The notes: generated by a model not told the origin, from the letters alone. A stretch of DNA of 64,000 bases from Arthrobacter sp. S39 (GCF_004320525.1 NZ_SIHX01000001.1:744001-808000), one strand, 5' to 3'; positions 37,191 to 46,572 are shown, counted from the stretch's first letter. Program-made: numbers and translations.

Positions 37191-38076
37191 AAATGGTTGG
37201 CCCGTGTTTATCGGATTCGAGGTGTGCACGGCGAAGAGCATGCTGCCGGCGTTGGTGTCGGCCGAGGTAACCGGTGACGGTGTGGCAATTGGAATTTCTG
37301 CCCGCATTTCCGGTTCATCGGCCCGGTGCCGTCATTCTCCTCGCCCTTATTTGAGGGTTGCGGACCAGTACCGGTCTGTCGCTGGCTGGTAGAGCCCGGT
37401 GCCCAGACCACCGTGCCACTGTAGACACCACTGTCGTTGATTAGAAGGTCTCTGTCCGATCCATACCGAACGACCGCGATGTTCGATGACACGTCATGGG
37501 CGAAGGTCCGCGCCGTGGCCGGGCCCCGTAGTGGAGCACATCATTGCCGACTCCGTCATCGGCAAGCTGCCGTCAAAACTCTTCACGCCTTGCAGGGCCA
37601 CGATGCTGATCCTCCAAAAGCGGCCGGCGGTGATTTTCAGGTTCGACGTCTCGGTGCGCTTGTACGTGGGCGGCGGCGCAGGGCGAATCTTCTCGTCAGA
37701 CACGCTGGCCGGGCAATGGAGGAAACGAGGCGACAGCGGCCGCGGTGTGGTGGCCAGATTCCGCGAGGTCCAGACTGATGAATCAATCTCCAGGCCTGGA
37801 TGAATACGTTGATGTCCCGCTGATTCATAAATTCTGCACCATCCGTTCCCCTCGCCCGGACGCTCTTAAGGCGTCTCGCCGGTAGCCTCACCGGAACAGC
37901 GCCAGGTGGTGCGTAATCAATCCCTGACCAGATGTACCCGCCAGCGGCGACTTGAAGCCCTCGAGGGGTAACGGCTCTTCGACGGGCCGGCATCAACACC
38001 AAGAAATCGCACGCAAGGGCTTGTGTAATAGGCATCGTCCATGTGATTATTACAACACCGCGATTTTCCAACGGAT
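37191..38076. other. Non-coding or decayed stretch
   Basis: No gene can be supported across these 890 bases. On the minus strand near 37390-37500 a frame reads DRDLLINDSGVYSG, close to the short-chain dehydrogenase motif LLINNAGVY, and may be an SDR remnant. An open frame at 37494-37703 (minus) and others on the plus strand look random. Codon pattern and stop frequency fit DNA under no coding constraint. Confidence 0.5.
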
Positions 38077-38097
38077 ATGGAACGGAAAAAGAAACGC

Positions 38098-38946
38098 ATG
38101 GCAACTCTGTCCTATGAAGTTTTGGTGCTCGATGGCACTTCGCGTGCCGGAGACCAGCGGCTTCCCAGCGGCGAGGCAATAGTCTCTTCGCCGCTGTCGA
38201 TCACATTGATTTCGGGGGAACACGACGCTGTACTCGTTGATGCCCCCTATACCTTCGGGCAGATCGAGCGAGTGCGGAACTGGATCGAAGACTCCGGCAA
38301 GACCCTTCGTCACGTCTATATCACCCACGCTCACGGAGACCATTGGTTGGGCGTTGGAGAGCTGCTTTCCAGCTTCCCCGGCGTGACTGTCTATGCAACA
38401 CCGGGCACCCTGGGCCGCATGGAGCGCGAGGCAACGGTCGGCCGGGAGAAGGTCTGGGATGCAGTCTTCCCGGGGCTTGTCCCGCCGTCGCCCCTGATCG
38501 CCGAGGCGGTTCCCGCCAACGGCTTCGAACTTGAGGGGAATCGGCTGGTTCCGATTGAGCTCGGGCACACCGATACCGATGACACAACCGCCCTGTGGGT
38601 TCCGTCGCTGGAGCTCGTTGTAGCAGGCGACTCGGTCTACAGCGGTGTGCACCAGTATGTGCTCGAATCTTCCGAAGAAGGATTTGCCTCCTGGCTCGCG
38701 GCGCTTGACACCATCGAAGCGCTGAAGCCCAAATTTGTCGTCGCGGGCCATAAAGCCCCCGGCGCATCGGATGATCCCGCAAGTATCGAAGAAACACGTG
38801 CCTATCTCAAGGACGCACAGCACCTTCTGGCAACGGTATCCAGCCCGGAGGAGTACTACGACGCGATCATGCGCCGTTATCCCTTCCGAATGAATCCAGG
38901 ACCCGTCTGGTATGGGGCAGTAGGACTTCTGAGCCGCACGCATTAG
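38098..38946 (+). CDS. MBL-fold metallo-hydrolase
   Basis: Metallo-beta-lactamase-fold hydrolase of about 282 residues. The metal-binding HAHGDH is at 77-82, with later ligands in ELGHTDTDD (His near 154), VVAGDSVYSG (Asp) and VVAGHKAPG (His near 223). The spread fits soluble single-domain family members such as lactonases, quinolinase-like and other ester/lactone hydrolases; the substrate is not determined. ATG 38098 is taken by the conserved N-terminus; ATG 38077 in the same frame is possible. First gene of a one-strand cluster running to 44046, 80 bases before the next hydrolase. Confidence 0.8.
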   Translation: MATLSYEVLVLDGTSRAGDQRLPSGEAIVSSPLSITLISGEHDAVLVDAPYTFGQIERVRNWIEDSGKTLRHVYITHAHGDHWLGVGELLSSFPGVTVYATPGTLGRMEREATVGREKVWDAVFPGLVPPSPLIAEAVPANGFELEGNRLVPIELGHTDTDDTTALWVPSLELVVAGDSVYSGVHQYVLESSEEGFASWLAALDTIEALKPKFVVAGHKAPGASDDPASIEETRAYLKDAQHLLATVSSPEEYYDAIMRRYPFRMNPGPVWYGAVGLLSRTH

Positions 38947-39026
38947 AACCCGGGGTTTCAACAGTTTTTTCCCGGGAAGCTTCCCCCTAACCCCAAATAC
39001 TCAGCTAATGACAAAGGAGTCATGCC

Positions 39027-39785
39027 ATGTCCAATGATCAGCACCAAACGTCGCGGACGAAAGTCGTCTTCGTTCACGGATTCCTCGATGACCGGACGGC
39101 CTGGAACGACGTTCTATCCTTCTTAGGCGAGGACTTCGAAGCGGTTGCCCTTGACCTGCCCGGTTCCGGCGCCCACGTGAACGACGAAGGACCCTTCACG
39201 CTCCGGCGACTTGCGGAGTCAGTCATCGCTGAGATCGACCGGTCCGACGGGCCAGTGGTCCTCGTGGGTCAAAGCATGGGAGCCCAGCTGAGCGAACTCG
39301 CAGCCGCCGCACGTCCGGGAAAGGTTGCAGGCCTGGTGCTGCTGACGCCGGTCCCCTTGGCGGGTGTACACCTCACGGGGGACGCCGCCAACTCCTTCCG
39401 CTCATTGGGAGGCGACGCCGAAGCGCAGCAGCAGGGACGGCTCGGCGTCTCGGTGTCCCTCACCCCACAGGCTCTTGAAGTCCTGCTCGCCTCAGGCACA
39501 GCCATGCACCCCGCCTCTGTCGCCCAGGTGTTCGATGCCTGGAACGACGGTGATGCTGCCGGGACCACTTCCTCAGCTTATGCCGGACCCACCCTCATTG
39601 CGCGAGGTATTGCCGATCCCTTCGTCACCGAAGAAGTGATCGACGCCGGCGTGCTTCCGCGCTTCACAAACGCCCGGCTGGTCGGCATCGCCGACGCCGG
39701 ACACTTCCCACACCTCGAAAAGCCGGAAGATGTTTCGCGGATCGTCAGCGACTTCGCCCGCTCCCTGGACCGGGTGGAAGCCTAG
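39027..39785 (+). CDS. Alpha/beta hydrolase
   Basis: Typical 252-residue alpha/beta hydrolase: FVHGFLDDRTAW with the oxyanion region near residues 14-25, nucleophile Ser83 in LVGQSMGAQLSEL, acid in RGIADPFV near 197 and histidine in ADAGHFPHLEKPEDV near 232. It resembles lactone, enol-lactone or ester hydrolases of aromatic catabolism, but no substrate motif is decisive. AAGGAG precedes ATG 39027. Its TAG stop is followed directly by the ATG of the MFS gene, so the two are coupled. Confidence 0.82.
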   Translation: MSNDQHQTSRTKVVFVHGFLDDRTAWNDVLSFLGEDFEAVALDLPGSGAHVNDEGPFTLRRLAESVIAEIDRSDGPVVLVGQSMGAQLSELAAAARPGKVAGLVLLTPVPLAGVHLTGDAANSFRSLGGDAEAQQQGRLGVSVSLTPQALEVLLASGTAMHPASVAQVFDAWNDGDAAGTTSSAYAGPTLIARGIADPFVTEEVIDAGVLPRFTNARLVGIADAGHFPHLEKPEDVSRIVSDFARSLDRVEA

Positions 39786-41156
39786 ATGTCCGGGGTAGCG
39801 TCGCGAACTGATACAACCGCGCCCCTCCTGACGATCCGAAAGCTCATTGACTCCAGCACTCTCGGCCGCCGGCGGATGTCAATCATCGTCGTTGGGTTCC
39901 TCTGCGTCCTGTTGGACGGAATCGACATCGGCGCGTGGGGTTTCGTCTATCCGCGGCTCATCGCGGACTGGGGAGCTACTGTCGGACAGGTGACGGTGGT
40001 GGCCACAGTCGGCTACGTCACTCTTGCGTTGGGAGCGCTGATTGCCGGGCCGCTGGCCGATCGTTTCGGACGTAAGCCAACGCTCCTCGCGAGCATAGCG
40101 TTGTTCGGCGGCGGCCTCCTCGTTGCAGGTTTTGCGACGAATATCGAGACCATCGGGATCTGCCGGGCCGTCGCCTGCGCGGGCCTCGGGGCAGTCATGC
40201 CTGCGGTGATCACACTCGTTTCGGAGTACCTTCCCCTGAAGCGGCGGTCCTTCCTGGTGACCATCGTCTTTTGTGGGTTCCCGCTGGGACAGTCGGTGGT
40301 GGGATATATGGCCGCTTTCATCGTGCCCAATTTCGGCTGGTCCTCCCTTCTTATTGTTGGCGGCGTCGCGGGCCTCGCCCTCATTCCCCTCACCGCTGCA
40401 GTCCTGCCGGAATCACTGGCCCTGCTTCTAAGGCGGCCCAACCAGCAACATCGCGTGGAGCGGATCGTTGACACCATCGCCCGGTCGGTCGGCGAAGCAC
40501 GCCCAGTCACGATAACTGCGGTGGACCTCATCCCGGCTTCTCCGTCCCGCCGCGAGGGGGGAGTGGGTCTGGTTCTATCCCGCCAGCTCCTCCCCACCAG
40601 CCTTATCGTCTGGTTCGCCTACCTGGTCAACTGCACTGTCACGTACATGCTGATCGGTTATCTGCCACTGATCATGGCCCAAATGGGCATGGACGCCTCA
40701 GGCTCCGGCCAAATTGTCGGCATGGCCGGCTGGGGCGGAGTGATGGGGTCCCTGCTGATCGGATACGCGATGAGCAGGTTCGGTAACTACCGCACACTGA
40801 TCGTCGCCCTCACGCTCACCGCCGTCTCAATTTCTGCCGTGGCTTTCGGGGACTGGCAGCTCTCCGGATTACTCGTGCTCGGACTGGTCTGGGGCATCCT
40901 CAACGCCGGCTCAAACGGGGGAATGAACGCCTTCGCCTCGGAAGTGTTCCCTCCCACCGCCCGCGCCACCGGAGTTTCCTGGATGCACTCAGCAGGAAAG
41001 CTCGGCGCAATTCTCTCGGGGCTCCTGGGAGGCGTCATGATCGCCGCAGGCTGGGCCATAGGAGCGATCTTCATCAGCATGGCAATCCCGCTCCTGATCG
41101 CCGTGGCCGGCTTCGCCTGGCTGGGCTACAGGAACCGACCACGCACCGTACTCTAA
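39786..41156 (+). CDS. MFS transporter, aromatic acid:H+ symporter (AAHS) type
   Basis: Twelve-helix carrier of 456 residues. LLDGIDIGAWGFVYPRLIADWG in helix 1, GPLADRFGRKPTLL in the 2-3 loop and the 8-9 loop GYAMSRFGNYRTL match the AAHS group (PcaK/BenK/MhpT relatives), which import benzoate-like acids with protons. The Asp in helix 1 (DGID) is characteristic. It lies between hydrolases, so it probably brings in the substrate they act on. No neighbour encodes a ring-cleaving dioxygenase. Confidence 0.82.
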   Translation: MSGVASRTDTTAPLLTIRKLIDSSTLGRRRMSIIVVGFLCVLLDGIDIGAWGFVYPRLIADWGATVGQVTVVATVGYVTLALGALIAGPLADRFGRKPTLLASIALFGGGLLVAGFATNIETIGICRAVACAGLGAVMPAVITLVSEYLPLKRRSFLVTIVFCGFPLGQSVVGYMAAFIVPNFGWSSLLIVGGVAGLALIPLTAAVLPESLALLLRRPNQQHRVERIVDTIARSVGEARPVTITAVDLIPASPSRREGGVGLVLSRQLLPTSLIVWFAYLVNCTVTYMLIGYLPLIMAQMGMDASGSGQIVGMAGWGGVMGSLLIGYAMSRFGNYRTLIVALTLTAVSISAVAFGDWQLSGLLVLGLVWGILNAGSNGGMNAFASEVFPPTARATGVSWMHSAGKLGAILSGLLGGVMIAAGWAIGAIFISMAIPLLIAVAGFAWLGYRNRPRTVL

Positions 41157-41185
41157 CCGCACTCTAAGAAAAGGAATCAAGAACA

Positions 41186-41623
41186 ATGACCCCGACAAAC
41201 AACATCAAAACAGACGAAGTCACTGAGGAAAGCTGGACCGGCGCGTTCGCAGCCAAATCCGCGGAAGCCTTCGGAGAAGCGTTCGCAGATGACGTTGTCC
41301 TTGAGGCAGCGGCCCTCCTGGTCCCCGTCAAGGGCCGCTCCGACGTAAAGACCGTGATGTCCACAGCCAGCAACTACTACCAAGCGCTTCAGTTCACCCA
41401 CGAGGCCACGAACGGTCCCCGGACCTACGTGGAATGGAAAGCCACCGGCGCCTCCGGAGTCCAGTTCTCCGGCGTGACGGTACTTACCCGGAACGACGAA
41501 GGACTCATCCAACACATTTCAATCAGCCACCGCCCCCTCGCGGCACTCCTGGAGTTCTCGGGTGAAATGAACCGCCGAACCCAGGGCAAGCTCGAATCAG
41601 GACACTTCCGTGCCGATGACTAA
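41186..41623 (+). CDS. SnoaL/NTF2-like protein
   Basis: A 145-residue single-domain protein with the cone-shaped SnoaL/NTF2-like pattern: ESWTGAFAAKSAEAFGEAFADDVVLEAAALLVPVKGRSDVK at the N-terminus and a later WKATGASGVQFSGVTVLTRNDEGLIQHISISHRPL. Family members bind or isomerise small hydrophobic substrates (polyketide cyclases, ketosteroid isomerase). The function here is unknown. Its 3' end overlaps the next hydrolase gene. Confidence 0.75.
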   Translation: MTPTNNIKTDEVTEESWTGAFAAKSAEAFGEAFADDVVLEAAALLVPVKGRSDVKTVMSTASNYYQALQFTHEATNGPRTYVEWKATGASGVQFSGVTVLTRNDEGLIQHISISHRPLAALLEFSGEMNRRTQGKLESGHFRADD

Positions 41624-42536
41624 AGCCCAGGACAAATTCACGATCGAACGGGTCGGCTTCCGCGCCGACGGCAACGTTGAGCTCCGGGGCAACCTCTACA
41701 TCCCCACCACAGGTGACGGCCCGCATCCGGCACTAACACTGTCCATGGGGTACGGAGGGGTCAAAGAACAGGGCGCCCTGCCTTATGCTGAAGCCTTCGC
41801 CAACGCCGGTTTCGTCGTGCTCTTCCACGATCACCGGGGATTCGGAGAAAGCGACGGAACACCCCGCCAGGACATCAACCCCTGGCAGCAAGTCGAAGAT
41901 TGGCGCAGGGCCATCACCTACCTCCAATCCCGGCCGGAAGTCGACCAGGAACGGATCGGCCTGTGGGGCTCAAGCTACTCGGGAGGCCACGCACTCGTCC
42001 TCGGCGCCACCGAGCCCCGGTTGAAAGCGATCGTCTCACAGGTCCCCACCATTAGCGGCTACCAGCAAGGACTCCGGCGGGTGAACCCAACCAACCTTGC
42101 AGCATTGGAGGCCTCGTTCGCGGCCGATGACCGGGCGCAACTCGCAGGCGAGGAACCACACCGCATTGCCTTGGTCTCCGATGGATCCGTTCCTGCAAGC
42201 TACACGGATCCGGAAGCCGTATCGTTCTACCTGCAACCCATCCCCGACGGACTCTGGGAGAACAACGTCACCGTACGCTCAACGAGAGCGGCCCGAGCCT
42301 ACGAGCCTGGGATCTACATAGGACGCATCTCACCGACCCCTCTTCTCATGATCGTCGGGGACAACGACACGGTGACCCCCACTGACCTAGCCCTGGAGGC
42401 CTACCAACGCGCCCTCCCACCCAAAGAACTGCTGGTCTTTCCCGGAGGACACTTTGACGCCTACCTCGGAGAATTCGAAGCAACCTCCACTGCAGCCCTG
42501 CAATGGTTTACCAAGCACCTAATGCCGGACAAGTAG
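41610..42536 (+). CDS. Alpha/beta hydrolase (dienelactone-hydrolase/S15-like)
   Basis: 308-residue hydrolase in the group that includes YcjY/DltE-like and X-Pro-peptidase-like esterases. After an N-terminal beta strand region (VGFRADGNVELRGNLYIP), the strand-turn FVVLFHDHRGFGESDGTPR precedes nucleophile Ser122 in GLWGSSYSGGHAL; the acid is in VGDNDTVTP near 250 and the histidine in FPGGHFDAY near 279. GTG 41610 is 7 bases after AGGA and overlaps the preceding stop; ATG 41616 is the alternative. A decayed relative lies at 37.1 kb. Confidence 0.8.
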   Translation: MPMTKAQDKFTIERVGFRADGNVELRGNLYIPTTGDGPHPALTLSMGYGGVKEQGALPYAEAFANAGFVVLFHDHRGFGESDGTPRQDINPWQQVEDWRRAITYLQSRPEVDQERIGLWGSSYSGGHALVLGATEPRLKAIVSQVPTISGYQQGLRRVNPTNLAALEASFAADDRAQLAGEEPHRIALVSDGSVPASYTDPEAVSFYLQPIPDGLWENNVTVRSTRAARAYEPGIYIGRISPTPLLMIVGDNDTVTPTDLALEAYQRALPPKELLVFPGGHFDAYLGEFEATSTAALQWFTKHLMPDK

Positions 42537-42556
42537 ACTAAGGAGAACTGCTCATC

Positions 42557-43174
42557 ATGCCCCAAGGATCCGGACGCTACATGGCTTGGCCCGCTACAAC
42601 CCGATACGGGCTGTCTGTCGCGCCCGGAAACCTTGGTCTCGTTCAGGACTTCCTCAACACCATTACAGAGGGAACTGTAGCCCCGCCTGATCTGCTGGCC
42701 ACCTTGAGTTCCGCCCAGGAATGGGCCGACAAGGTGATCGAGCAGTGGATCTCCATCGACGACCTGGGCTGGGCGAAAACCCTGCCAAGGTTGACCGAAA
42801 GGGACCGGAAAGCTCTGCTGGCCTTCAGAGACGACCTGTTTGAAGGCCTCTTCGGTCACTCCCACTCCGAAACAGTCAGCGGACCCGGCCGGGACAACCA
42901 CACCTACCGTCCCCTCATGACCGTTTCCGCCAAAGGCATCGAGCTCCGCCCCGACGGGGAGGGCTGGAAGTACTTCGAGACGGCGCTGCTGCTGATCTGC
43001 CACCAAGGTCAACTCGAAGGCATCCTACGGCGCATGAAGTCATGCAAGAGCGAGACGTGTGACGCCGTCTTCTTCGACCGCTCCAACAACAACAGCGCCG
43101 TCTGGCATGACGTCAAGCTCTGCGGCAACCGCGCCAACGTACGAGCCTTCAGGGAACGCTCAGCAGCCAACTAG
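42557..43174 (+). CDS. CGNR zinc-finger regulator
   Basis: About 205 residues. The C-terminal CGNR domain is clear: CKSETCDAVFFDRSNNNSAVWHDVKLCGNRANVRAFRERS, with three cysteines of the treble-clef finger and the name-giving CGNR. The N-terminal ABATE-like helical region likely binds a small ligand. Such proteins are thought to be stress or catabolite-responsive DNA-binding regulators in actinobacteria. Being inside the hydrolase operon it may control it. Start ATG 42557, 20 bases after the previous stop, with AAGGAG upstream. Confidence 0.85.
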   Translation: MPQGSGRYMAWPATTRYGLSVAPGNLGLVQDFLNTITEGTVAPPDLLATLSSAQEWADKVIEQWISIDDLGWAKTLPRLTERDRKALLAFRDDLFEGLFGHSHSETVSGPGRDNHTYRPLMTVSAKGIELRPDGEGWKYFETALLLICHQGQLEGILRRMKSCKSETCDAVFFDRSNNNSAVWHDVKLCGNRANVRAFRERSAAN

Positions 43175-43329
43175 ACCCAACCAGGCGATCCCTGATCTTC
43201 CCTGCATCTGTTGCATCCATTCCGTTGGGCGCTCCCATTACAGCTGACACATCAACATTCACACGCACCCTGCTCTGCCAATTCCAAGCAGGCGCTGCTC
43301 TGCGCCGTCTAGCTAGAAAGCCATTGACC

Positions 43330-44046
43330 ATGATCATCTCCACCGAATCCCTCTCCGAAGAAGCGGCCTACAAACTGCTGATCGGATCGATCTTGCCTCG
43401 CCCCATCGCGTGGGTGAGCACCATCTCCCCCCAAGGGATCGCGAACATCGCCCCCATATCGTTTTTCACAGCTGTCGGCCGCCGCCCGCCCATGATCTCG
43501 ATTTCCCTGCAGCCCCGCGCTGACGGCGTGTCCCTCAAAGACACCTTCACGAATATCCGCGATACCGGGGAATTCGTGGTCAACATGGCCACCGTTCCCA
43601 ATTCCGATGCCGTGCACCGTTCTGCATATGAGTTCGCACCGGAAGAGGACGAGTTCGATCTTCTTGGCCTCGAAAAAGCTGAATGCGAGGCCATCTCCGT
43701 GCCGCGCGTAGCGACGGCCCCGATTGCCTATGAATGCAAGGTAAACAGGATCATCCCAGTCAGTGAAACGGAAAATGTGGTTTGGGGGACCATAGTGCGC
43801 TTCCACGTACGAGACGACCTCTACCTCGAACGCGGACGCATCGACACCGCCGCGCTCTCGCCGATAGGCCGGCTCGCCGCCGAATACACGTACGTTGAAA
43901 ACGCGTTCACCACTCCACTTCCCGAAGAGATCCTGGCATCAGTCAACGGCACCCGAATGCGGCGTATCGACGGGCTCGACACCAACTTCTCCCCAATTGA
44001 CACCCCTCTCTGGTCCCCGTCAGGATCCACCAAGCCTTCTGAGTAA
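43330..44046 (+). CDS. Flavin reductase-like (DIM6/NTAB) protein
   Basis: Flavin reductase-like FMN-binding split-barrel of about 238 residues: KLLIGSILPRPIAWVSTISPQGIANIAPISFFTAVGRRPPMISISL, then DTGEFVVNMAT and CKVNRIIPV. Members either supply reduced flavin to two-component monooxygenases or act as flavoproteins themselves. No large monooxygenase subunit is adjacent. ATG 43330 is used; the open frame reaches back to TTG 43225. Last gene of the run before a 277-base gap with nothing recognised. Confidence 0.82.
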   Translation: MIISTESLSEEAAYKLLIGSILPRPIAWVSTISPQGIANIAPISFFTAVGRRPPMISISLQPRADGVSLKDTFTNIRDTGEFVVNMATVPNSDAVHRSAYEFAPEEDEFDLLGLEKAECEAISVPRVATAPIAYECKVNRIIPVSETENVVWGTIVRFHVRDDLYLERGRIDTAALSPIGRLAAEYTYVENAFTTPLPEEILASVNGTRMRRIDGLDTNFSPIDTPLWSPSGSTKPSE

Positions 44047-44323
44047 CTACCCTGGGGACGTCCGTCGCCCCGGACTCAATGGTCCGACGCAACATGCCGA
44101 ACGACGACGACCGGCCCTTTGGTGATACTCGAACTATGCCGATGTCAGTGGACCAGCGACGGGCCGGATGTTGTAGGACTTATCGCAGGCTTGGGTAACT
44201 GCCACCTGGCCGGTTCTCGGGGCTGGTATGAACGGCTGCAATGGCAGAATGTTTTCTCCCGGGGACGAAAGCCTCCCGCCCGGCGATGTCTTCGCCGAGC
44301 GGAAGGCCCATGCGCTCAGGGGC

Positions 44324-45403
44324 TTAGACGAGTTCTGCCACCGGATAGTCGGTGTAGCCGGTGGCGTCTCCGCCGTAGAACGTGGTGGGGTCTGCTTCGT
44401 TCAGTGGAGCGTCATAGCGCAGCCGGTCAACGAGGTCGGGGTTGGCCAGTGCCAACTGCCCTACCGGGGCGATGTCTGCCAGCCCTGCTTCGATGTAGTC
44501 GGCGAGCTGCTCCACTGTGCGTCCGTACTTGAGGATCAGGATGGCAGTGGGCCAGGCGGAGCGGATCGAGCGGAGCATCTCATCATCCCCGGCGTGGAAC
44601 ACGTGCAGGTACGCCAGGTTCAACGGCGCGAGTTCGCCCACGAGGTGGAGGTACTGTGTACGGACCGTGTCTGTGTCGCCCTCCTCGAGGCCTCCGAGGG
44701 GGAAGCTGGGGGAGATGCGGATGCCGGTCCGGTCGGCGCCGATTTCGTCGGCCACTGCGCGGGCCACCTCGACGACGAACCGGGACCGGTTTTCGACGGA
44801 TCCGCCGTATTGGTCGCTGCGCTGGTTGGAGTTCGGGGCGAGGAACTGGTGAAGTAGGTAACCGTTGGCTGCGTGCAGTTCAACGCCGTCGGCTCCGGCT
44901 GCGATCGCCGAAGCTGCGGCGTGGCGGAACTCGGCAATAATCCCTTGGGCTTCGTCCGTGCTCAGTTCCCGCGGAGTCGGGGTCCTCTGCATGCCGGTCG
45001 CAGTGGGCATGTCCTGGCCGGCGTTGATGGCAGACGGCGCCACGGGCTGGCGGCGATGAGGAGTGTTGTCGGGATGCGACATCCGGCCGGCATGCATGAG
45101 TTGGATGAAGAGCGTTCCGCCGCCGGCGTGGACCGCATCGGCAACACCGCGCCACCCCTCCACCTGTTCGGGTGTGTAGATGCCTGGAGTATGGAACCAG
45201 CCTTGGCCGTCTTCGGAAGGCTGGGTGCCTTCGGTGATGATCAGTCCCAGGGAAGCGCGCTGTCCGTAGTACTCGGCGGCCAGGTCGCCAGGTGTGCCGT
45301 CTGCGTTGGCGCGGTTGCGTGTCATCGGTGCCATCGCCAGGCGGTGGGGGAGCTCCACCCGACCGAGGGTGAATGGCTGCCAGAGGGCTGATGAAGAGGT
45401 CAT
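44324..45403 (-). CDS. Old Yellow Enzyme-family alkene reductase (NemA-like)
   Basis: FMN-dependent NAD(P)H oxidoreductase reducing activated C=C bonds, nitro compounds or nitrate esters. The 359-residue TIM barrel shows RLAMAPMTRNRA near residue 19, the catalytic/product region GADGVELHAANGYLLHQFLAPNSNQRSDQYGGSVENRSRF near 160-198 (His/Asn pair HAAN), and ALANPDLVDRL near 330. ATG 45403 follows AAAGGA on the minus strand. Divergent from a TetR gene with two shared operators between, matching the nemR-nemA logic of electrophile-induced detoxification. Confidence 0.93.
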   Translation of the reverse strand: MTSSSALWQPFTLGRVELPHRLAMAPMTRNRANADGTPGDLAAEYYGQRASLGLIITEGTQPSEDGQGWFHTPGIYTPEQVEGWRGVADAVHAGGGTLFIQLMHAGRMSHPDNTPHRRQPVAPSAINAGQDMPTATGMQRTPTPRELSTDEAQGIIAEFRHAAASAIAAGADGVELHAANGYLLHQFLAPNSNQRSDQYGGSVENRSRFVVEVARAVADEIGADRTGIRISPSFPLGGLEEGDTDTVRTQYLHLVGELAPLNLAYLHVFHAGDDEMLRSIRSAWPTAILILKYGRTVEQLADYIEAGLADIAPVGQLALANPDLVDRLRYDAPLNEADPTTFYGGDATGYTDYPVAELV

Positions 45404-45506
45404 GAGGAAGGGTCCTTTGGATTGAACGGCTGACACCACGGCTTTCGGAGCGGATGTGCCCGCAGGGTAATTGCGGGATCGCTTAGGCGGTGCTGTCATC
45501 CAATAA

Positions 45507-45548
45507 CTGACCATGGTCAGGTTTTATTCCGATAACTGACCATGGTCA
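45507..45548. promoter_or_regulatory. Two tandem palindromic operators between OYE and tetR
   Basis: TGACCATGGTCA occurs at 45508-45519 and 45537-45548, each within TAACTGACCATGGTCA, with centres 29 bases apart (about three helical turns). They lie between the divergent starts; the second covers the first candidate tetR ATG. They are the obvious binding sites of the TetR protein. Confidence 0.9.
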
Positions 45549-45562
45549 TGTTCTACAGTAGA

Positions 45563-46168
45563 ATGGCAACCATGCCCGAGGCGCCCCAGCCGGTCGGTCG
45601 GCGTGAGCAGAACAAGCAGCAAAAACTGGCTCGGATCATGGCCGCGGCCAGTAGGTTGTTTGATGCCCATGGCCTTGACGACGTCACAACCCACCAGGTA
45701 GCCGCCGAAGCCGGTATCGGCTCAGGCACGCTCTTCCTCTACGCCAGGAACAAGGGTGAACTGCTCCTTTTGGTGCAGACCGCTCGTTTCCGGACCGCAG
45801 TGGAGGAGGGCAGAGCGGCGTCAGAAGGTGTCACCGGAACTATGGATGGCCTCCTGGCCATTGTCCGACCTGTCGTGGCATTCAACCGCGAGCGGATCGA
45901 CAATGGCCGAAGTTACCTCCGTGAGATGCTCTTCGGAGATGCCAACGAGCCCCACCATGCGGAGGCCCTCAGTGTCGTTGCCGTCATGGAAGATGCGATC
46001 GCCACCGTGCTGCGACGAAGCGAGAGGATCGCCGATCCCGCCACGCTTGCCGAGAACATCTCATCGGTCATGTTCGTTACGCTCGCCGCCGCCAGGAATC
46101 TCGCGCTAGATCCACCTGGGCTAGTCGACGAGATCCGGCGCCAGATAGCGGTACTAATACCAGACTAA
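45563..46168 (+). CDS. TetR-family regulator
   Basis: About 201 residues: an N-terminal TetR helix-turn-helix (RIMAAASRLFDAHGLDDVTTHQVAAEAGIGSGTLFLYARNKGELLL, residues 22-66) and a ligand-binding C-terminal domain. It most likely represses the divergent Old Yellow Enzyme gene and itself through the two palindromes. ATG 45563 is preferred over 45542, which lies inside the operator; ATG 45572 is also possible. No Shine-Dalgarno is strong, so a leaderless or short-leader message is possible. Confidence 0.9.
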   Translation: MATMPEAPQPVGRREQNKQQKLARIMAAASRLFDAHGLDDVTTHQVAAEAGIGSGTLFLYARNKGELLLLVQTARFRTAVEEGRAASEGVTGTMDGLLAIVRPVVAFNRERIDNGRSYLREMLFGDANEPHHAEALSVVAVMEDAIATVLRRSERIADPATLAENISSVMFVTLAAARNLALDPPGLVDEIRRQIAVLIPD

Positions 46169-46572
46169 TTCTGTTCGTTCCACAAAATTCGCGTATGCAG
46201 AACACATGGCCCCCGAACTCTTGGAGCCAAGAAAGCTTGCAAGGCGTCGCAGAGCAACGCTCGCAACATGGGCTGCCCCTACCGGAGAGCCAGCGCAGTG
46301 TTTGCAAGATCAACAAAGTTCCGTGACGGGCGCCGGCCAGCCCGTTCCCGCCACGAACGGAAGAGATCCGTCATCGAATCCGCAAACGTGCGCCTGGATG
46401 TTAGGTCAGAAGAGCAAAGGCGCTGCCCGGAGCTAACAAGTCTCCGGCCAGCGCCTTTACGTACACTAATACCCGTTGCGCGTCCTCACGCAGGACCAGC
46501 CTTATCCGGCCCCGCTCTTCCGGCCGGCGCGCCTCTCCTCGCGCCTATTTCCAACCTCCCAAGTGTTGAGTC
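46169..46572. other. Intergenic region with terminator
   Basis: 404 bases between tetR and the converging hydrolase gene. Apart from the hairpin at 46416-46458, no gene or repeat is recognised. Confidence 0.6.
46416..46458. terminator. Intrinsic terminator between tetR and hydrolase
   Basis: AAAGGCGCTG..CCGGAG and CTCCGG..CAGCGCCTTT form a long stem with one mismatch around CTAACAAGT. A-rich start and T-rich end make it suitable in both directions between two converging genes. Confidence 0.88.
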
